From positions 310,001 through 374,000 of the forward strand of contig VNWV01000002.1 of the NCBI GenBank assembly GCA_009801085.1: a stretch of DNA of 64,000 nucleotides. Direction: 5' to 3'. Position 1 is the stretch's first letter. Each line of letters begins with the position of its first letter. A model generated the notes under the pieces. The model saw only the letters and a list, made by a program, of their open reading frames with translations. It did no database searches and was not told where the DNA came from. The position numbers were made by a program, and so were the translations under genes. Shown here one piece after another: positions 58,301 through 64,000 of the stretch. This DNA is from Lasiodiplodia sp. COLG20. Lineage: Eukaryota > Ascomycota > Dothideomycetes > Botryosphaeriales > Botryosphaeriaceae.

Positions 58301-60463
58301 TCAGCCTTGCATTCCAGCAATGACGCCAAGGGACGTAACCATCACAGAGCGGGCGCTTCGGAAAAGCTTGCGGGCTTTTGCTCGAGCTTGAGGCGGCGAT
58401 CAAGAGTGGGGATGAAAATTGTGTCTGTCGAGGGCGATCGAGACTCTGGAGCGTGTCGACGGCTCTCATCAGTTTCGGCCGGTGCATTCCCACAGACCAG
58501 GCCAGACGGGTTCACCTTCCGGCAATAGAGCGTGGTCCGCAGACCGATCCCTGGTGCTGGGTGCGTTCATCAATTCGGATATCCCAATCCCAGCTGGGGA
58601 AAGTCGAGGCAGGGCTGCAGCGACGAGAAAGAATGAGCAGGGCAATTGGGCGGCCTCATGGAGAGATTGCCGTCTCTGTCGAAAATTCAATGTGCGGCTG
58701 TGCTGCGGTTCGCTGGAAATAGCACGTTTGACAGGGGGTGGTGAGGCCGCGTATGCTTTTTCTCGCTGGCGCAGTCGTGTTTCCTGCGAGAGGGGCGGCG
58801 CAAGAAACAGCATGCAGGCGCACGCAATGCGGTCGGGCAGGTAGGCCTATTGATTCAATAGCGATAGGAAGATCTTGGCTGGAGAATATTTTGCATTGTT
58901 GGGCATTGCCGTATTTCCGGGGTCTAGGTATCATGGCGAGTGCACTGATGCCGTGTCGGAAGTCAGTGATTTCTGAGGGCGAACGGGCCTCTTCAATTTG
59001 GACTACGGCAGTAATTGCTTTGCGGAGGAGCTACTTCAACCTTGCTGGGGGCTAAGCCGGAAAGACGCAAGCACGCGAGACACGCGTCACATTGTCGTGG
59101 CTGATGCTCTGGGCTGGTGCATGAGGAGGGCGTCGCCGCATCTCGACGAAGAGGCAGAAAATTTATTTGTGTTTGCCCCAGCAGGACCTCGGGCGACAGG
59201 CGGGTCCATCGGCCGTAGCTGACGGCCTGGAGGGTAGGCAAGTCATGTAATACGGAAGCGCGCCGGCCTTCCGGCCGTGTATAATGCTATTGTATAGCAA
59301 AGATTATCTCCGAGCATCTGAGGTCCGACCGCCGACGATAAAAGCGAAAAGAGCTGCCGAAACCCTCCTGAATCAGAGAACCGTTTCGATTCGGACCGCG
59401 ACGAAACCTCGGGCCGTCGAGCGTGGTTCGCGCGTAGAGGCTCTAGTAGACTTTGTGTGGCTCGATGCGTGATAGGCCAGGGCGCAGCCTTGCGCTGCGG
59501 CCGCGCCACGACGGTGATCCGGAGCGCTTGACACTTGAACTACTGGTGGTGGTGCCGTGACCGTGAGCTGTCAGACCGGCGGGGCGGTCGGAGGATCGTC
59601 GCCCAACGACAGGCTGGGACGGGCGGTGGTGAGAGGTGATGAGCCTGGTTCGTACGCTCGCGGGAGTGTGGCAGTGGTCGTCCTCGCAAGCTTCGGATCT
59701 CGGCGCGAAGTCTTGCTGGCCACTCACAGCCTCCAGCGCCCATGCAGCTTGTCACCACTCTGCGCGGCGCTCCAGGAGCCCTCCAGAGCGCCCCAGACGG
59801 CGATTGACTCCAGCAGAAACAGGCCGGCACTCTGCGCTGGCGCGCGCAGGGACGGCAGTTGTGAGGATCTCGGCCGTCCGACGAAGAGCCGGGGCGCCGA
59901 TGATGCTGATGTGCGACGGTGCTGGCGCTGACGGCGGCGGAAGAGCAGGGGTGTCATTTGCCGCACTTGAGCCGGCACAGGCTCCCTGCTGCGTGCTCGG
60001 CCACTCGGTGTCCAAGCTCCCGGAGATTGCCTGTGGTGTCGAGGCGCAGCCGCTGGCCCAGCGTGCCAGCTGAAACAGTCTCCTCCCTATCGTCCGCAAA
60101 ACCAGCCCGTCGCCCACACTCGCTCCCGTTCCAACCCACTTCTTCCACCACTCCAACAAACTACTACAAACAAGCACGAGATACCCACGACCCGACCGAT
60201 TCTCTCGTTACGCATAAGAGTACGCTCCCACCCACCGCCGCCCGCCCAGCCTTCTCCCGCACTCCGCCCCGGTGCAGCCTTGGCCGTAGCCGAAAATAGA
60301 AAGCTTACGACGCCTGTTAGCGCCTGCTCCAGCGACCCGCCCGCACCCAGCTCTTCAAGACCCATCGACATCATCACTCCCGGAAAGCCGCTCCAAACCA
60401 CCTGCCGCCTACCTGAGGCACCCGCCAGCACTCTATCGCCGTTCCTGCTCACATCTGCCCGCA
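55349..60463. other. 5.1 kb gene-poor stretch upstream of the bZIP gene
   Basis: Many frames of 60-190 codons exist on both strands (for example a 190-codon minus frame 57193-57765), but I recognise no domain and codon bias is weak. The right-hand part (about 60080-60463) is C-rich and pyrimidine-biased, as expected of a 5' leader of the bZIP gene. The rest may be promoter, a non-coding transcript or decayed sequence. Confidence 0.4.
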
Positions 60464-62176
60464 ATGTCGACGGTCGCAGCGCAGCGCATGGGCTACGCGC
60501 CCTTCCCGAACCAGTGTTTTGATCCCGATATGGACTCACTGGTCGACTTCAACGCCATCCCCTCGCCTGGCCCCGCCAGCTCCTCGTCGCAAATGCCTCC
60601 CTCGAGCGTCGCATCCACCATGGCGAGCCCCGCCACCACCATTATGCCGCTGGACCAGGCCGAGGACCACCAGACCCCGGCCAAGCCCAGCCACGAGTAC
60701 GACCTCTTCAAGCAGCAGACCGGCCTGCCTTCGGGCTCCGTGCCCGGCATCAGCATGTCGCAGTCGATGGGCAGCAACTACGCCCAGCCCTTCAGCAACT
60801 CGGGCATCGGCTTTGACGACGGCTGGGGCTCCGGTCTGGGCGACATGGACATGGACATGGGCAACAACATGCCCGCGTTCTTCTTCTCCCAGGGCGAGAA
60901 CAGCCAGAACGAGGACTTCGTCGACCCCAGCGCTATCCAGGAGCAGCCCCAGCAGGTGCGCTTCTTCCCTGGAATGCACCAGCAGCAAGCTGCTCTGGCC
61001 AAGGCGCAGGCGCAGGCCCAGCAGCAGAGGCAGCAGCAGATGCTCCAGCAGCAACAGCAGCAGAGGGAACAGCAGCACCGCGTCCACCACGTCCAGAGGA
61101 AGTCTGCCCAGTTCACCGATGCCCGCACCGAGGAGACCATTGCGCGCGTTGTCAACCAGATCCGCGCCAACAGCACTCTCAGCTCCAATGGCTCCGACTG
61201 CGGCTCCAACCCTCTTCCTCACATCATCAAGATGAAGAAGGACGAGGAGGACATGGACGAGGACGAGAGGCTCCTTGCCAGCGAGGAGGGCAAGAAGCTC
61301 AGCAGCAAGGAGCGCCGCCAGTTGAGGAACAAGGTTTCCGCTCGCGCCTTCCGCTCGCGCAGAAAGGGTATGCATGATTTACTTTCGGTTTCACAGCGCA
61401 TTTGCTAACAATTTCCTGCAGAGTACATTTCCCAGCTTGAGGGCGAGGTCGCCACCAAGACCAACGAGAACACGGAGCTGCGCATGCAGAACCGCGCCCT
61501 CATGGAGGAGAACGCTCGTTCGCGTGCCTTCATCGAGCGCCTGCTTCGCCACCAGGCTTTTGGCCCCTTCTTGGATGAGCTCAGCCGTGACCCTGCTCTC
61601 ACCGAGCCGGCCAAGCCTGCGTCGGCTCCCCAGCAGCCCGCTCCCCAGATGATTAAGCAGAGTTCGCAGAACAACTCTCAGATGGGCATGTCGATGATCC
61701 CCGAGCAGCAGCCCAACATGTCGTTCGACTACTCGTTCAACGGCGGCTTCAACTTCAACCAGCCCCAGGTCTTCGCCGTCCTCGAGATTCCCGAGGGCCC
61801 TGCCAACCCCTTCGACACCGAGATCCTCTCGGGCAAGGGTAGCTCCGGCGCTTCCCCCGTCGAGGCCATCACCGAGATCAAGCCCGACTACCCCGTCATT
61901 GAGCGCTTCGAGGCCGAGAAGCCCGCCGAGGCCGTCGCCGAGGCTGAGGAGGTTGACGATGGTAACCCTGACTTCGCTCTGTACTACAACTCGCCCGCCC
62001 CTTCCACTGCTGCCCCCTCGGAACGCATCTTCGGTGACATCGCTCCCGAGAAGGCTTTCGCTCGCATCGAGGTTGTTGTTGCTCAGGAAACCCCCGCGCA
62101 GCTGCAGCAGCGTCTCGAGCGTACTGTCGCCAAGTTCGATGCGGTGTACGAGAGGATGCAGAGCATGATGCTGTAA
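60464..62176 (+). CDS. bZIP transcription factor, IDI-4-like, 552 aa, 2 exons
   Basis: Exons are 60464-61367 and 61422-62176 (54-nt intron; GTATGC..CTGCAG). The basic region SSKERRQLRNKVSARAFRSR is at about residues 280-300. The leucine zipper follows (YISQLEGEVATKTNENTELR) and begins exactly at the exon junction. Before it are a Gln-rich region (LAKAQAQAQQQRQQQMLQ), an acidic DMDMDMGN segment and the N-terminal MSTVAAQRMGYAPFP. The protein resembles the bZIP factor named IDI-4, which in Podospora is induced during vegetative incompatibility and promotes autophagy and cell death; I infer this from the basic region and overall plan, not from alignment. It binds DNA as a dimer. The very long upstream region suggests complex control. 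Confidence 0.85.
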
Positions 62177-63177
62177 AGCAAACAGCAGTGAGTTAGCTTG
62201 CGGTGTTTAGTGGGGTAGTGGCGTCTGGGTAGGACATTGTCCTTCTTTCTCTTTGACTCTGTGAATATTTGGAAGCGAAGACTTTTGGGTTGGGTTACGA
62301 CTCTCTTTTTCAACACGGGAAGCGACATTTGGGAACTGGGATTGAATCTGATTCGACCTGCCTTAGCGCAGAGTGGACACAGGCGCCGAAAAAGGAGCGC
62401 TTACACAAGCACATTTTTTTCTTTTGTTTGATCTGAGCCCGAGAGGCCTCCGCGAATAGCGTTGATTGTATACTTGTGTCTACTGCACTTGATCTAGAGT
62501 AAATTTTATGCATAGTCTGAAAGGCGTACATCTTGTGCATAGTGCTGAACGTGCCTGTGGCTGGCCCGCTGCTGTGGCGGTGGATCGCTGACGTAACGGA
62601 GATTGGCGCGTCGCCGCTCCGCAGCTGGCCAAATTTTGAGACTTCGACTGCATGGCCATGGGACAGCGGCTCCCACGTCGGTAGAAAAACGCTCGCAACC
62701 ACGGCTCCTCTAGTGCCCGCCGTGGCTTCCATATCTACAGCTGTGCGGTGTCTGCAAACGGCGCCGAACCCTCTATTACTGCGGGCGCGCTGCTTGAGAG
62801 TTTCCCGCCCTGCGCCTTCCACCACTTGCCGCCTGAACTCGACCAGTCACACCGACGTTACCGCCATTGGTGCACTCCGCGAACTCCTAGGGAAGCTCAA
62901 TCCTCAGCCACAAGAAATAGATCACGGTGCGGTGTCCCAAAGTAACAAAGCGCCCTTCGACGAGCCGTTGCGCGCCCCGCCAGGTTTTAAACAAACCGTC
63001 GTCCGCCGATCTCCCACCCTCGAACGGAGCAGACCTGCCTACATAATCTACTCGGACGAGCCATGTTATGATCGATCGTTCACGACCGACCAGATCTTCA
63101 CTCCATACGGCCCATACAGCCCCACCTACGACAAACGCATCTCCAAATACCTAAATAAAGACTACTTCCAGAGAAGT
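62177..63177. promoter_or_regulatory. 1 kb between the bZIP gene and tRNase Z
   Basis: The last 600 bases are open in the tRNase Z frame and Arg/Ser/Pro-rich but contain no in-frame ATG. They could therefore be a leader or the second exon of a longer isoform. The first half is the bZIP 3' region. Confidence 0.4.
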
Positions 63178-64000
63178 ATGAAGGCCTACATCCAGGTTCT
63201 CACCACGCCGACGGCGGACACGCCTGGCACCACCCTCCTACTTCACTTCGACAACAAGCGGTACTTGTTTGGCAGCTTGGGCGAGGGCACACAGCGGGCA
63301 ATGAATCAGTTTGGCACACGCATGCTCAAGACGCAGGAAATGTTCATCACCGGCCGCAGCGAGTGGTGCAATACTGGTGGATTGATGGGTATGATGTTGA
63401 CCCTGTCGGACATTTTGGCGGCACACAATCTGGACAAGAAAGAGAGGGGCCTCGATGCAACGCCGAAGGTGCTCTCGATGTTCGGTCCCCCGAACCTGAA
63501 CCACACCATCGCCGCTTGCCGGAGGTTCGTTTTCAGGAAGGGTATGCCTATCAATGCGGTTGATATCAAGGATGAGGCGGTCAAGAAGGACGAGAACGGC
63601 GATCCCGTCCCGCTGTTCGTCGACGAGAACATCAAGGTCTGGTCCATGTCCATCACTCCTACCGATGCCGAACGCCCGGAACGGCCGTCGACGACATCGA
63701 CGTCGAGGAAGCGGAGCTACGATGAAGTCAACGGGCCCGACCCGGCGGCGAACGCGCCCGAGGAGGAAAGCCCGGAGGCGAAGACTGCGAGATACGAGCA
63801 GATGACCCGCGGGGTCGTGAACGAAATGTTCAACTCGAACTGGCGCCTGGATGCTCTCTCCGAGAAGCCCTTGTCCGAAGTGAAGCTGCCGGCCACCATC
63901 TTCATCCGGAACGCGCAGACAAAATCAATCGACAAGTACACCGGTCCCGTGCCTAATCCTGAGAACCCGGACTTGAGGGTGCTTGTCAGAGAGCCGTGGC
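63178..64000 (+). CDS. TRZ1: tRNase Z, long form (partial, runs off the right edge)
   Basis: From ATG 63178 the frame reads MKAYIQVLTTPTADTPGTTL, then LLHFDNKRYLFGSLGEGTQR and NTGGLMGMMLTLSDILAA, matching the N-terminal pseudo-metallo-beta-lactamase half of long tRNase Z (ELAC2/TRZ1). This endonuclease removes 3' trailers from nuclear and mitochondrial pre-tRNAs. The catalytic HxHxDH motif lies in the C-terminal half, outside the window. An acidic linker with RKRSYDEVNGPDP is at about residue 180-195. The same frame is open upstream for about 600 bases (for example FTPYGPYSPTYDKRISKYL just before the ATG), which suggests an N-terminal extension, possibly a mitochondrial targeting sequence, from a spliced upstream start. 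Confidence 0.85.
   Translation, partial: MKAYIQVLTTPTADTPGTTLLLHFDNKRYLFGSLGEGTQRAMNQFGTRMLKTQEMFITGRSEWCNTGGLMGMMLTLSDILAAHNLDKKERGLDATPKVLSMFGPPNLNHTIAACRRFVFRKGMPINAVDIKDEAVKKDENGDPVPLFVDENIKVWSMSITPTDAERPERPSTTSTSRKRSYDEVNGPDPAANAPEEESPEAKTARYEQMTRGVVNEMFNSNWRLDALSEKPLSEVKLPATIFIRNAQTKSIDKYTGPVPNPENPDLRVLVREPW

Overview
The window is nuclear DNA from a filamentous ascomycete (Pezizomycotina; Dothideomycetes-like is my best guess, not proven). The evidence is short introns of 48-128 bp with GT..AG ends and CTAAC/CTGAC-type branch sites, Zn2Cys6 regulators with fungal-specific domains, HET (heterokaryon incompatibility) genes, DUF7580-like and STAND-type fungal proteins, and the absence of operons. 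Both edges cut genes: a minus-strand gene on the left and a long-form tRNase Z on the right. I rebuilt most exon structures by hand from splice sites and reading phase. All of them are predictions without transcript support.

Layout. 1-14.3 kb is accessory: an edge fragment of a fungal signalling/NLR-type protein, a complete DUF7580-like gene whose intron carries 41 consecutive A, a phenol-2-monooxygenase-like flavoprotein (4788-6885), a co-oriented Zn2Cys6 regulator with eleven predicted exons (8325-11104), a small perfect-looking hairpin (11251-11333), two broken gene fragments, and a UbiA-type membrane prenyltransferase (12996-14276). The monooxygenase, regulator and prenyltransferase look like a small or residual metabolic cluster without a backbone synthase. 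16-24.3 kb is more conserved: an RWD protein divergent from the recombination ATPase RDH54, a secreted pectin methylesterase and an unrecognised 537-residue protein.

24.9-37.1 kb is a HET region. An intact HET gene on the minus strand (25989-28376) sits between an N-terminal piece and a C-terminal piece of a different HET-family gene on the plus strand, as if it lay inside a broken one. A second intact HET gene of the same type follows at 34566-37098, with an FAD monooxygenase between them. 38-46 kb holds housekeeping genes: an APP1-type phosphatidate phosphatase, an APH-fold kinase-like protein, vacuolar carboxypeptidase Y, and the ribosome maturation factor SDO1.

46.3-52.2 kb is accessory again: a truncated Zn2Cys6 regulator running into a frameshifted aldo-keto reductase, a secreted isochorismatase-fold hydrolase, and an NmrA-like reductase interrupted by one TAG. 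54-64 kb has a GPI-anchored PEBP-like protein, a 5.1 kb gene-poor stretch, a bZIP factor resembling Podospora IDI-4, and the start of tRNase Z. Two of the broken genes carry a TAG exactly where a CAG glutamine codon is expected, the C-to-T change expected from repeat-induced point mutation (RIP). Others are broken by small indels instead.
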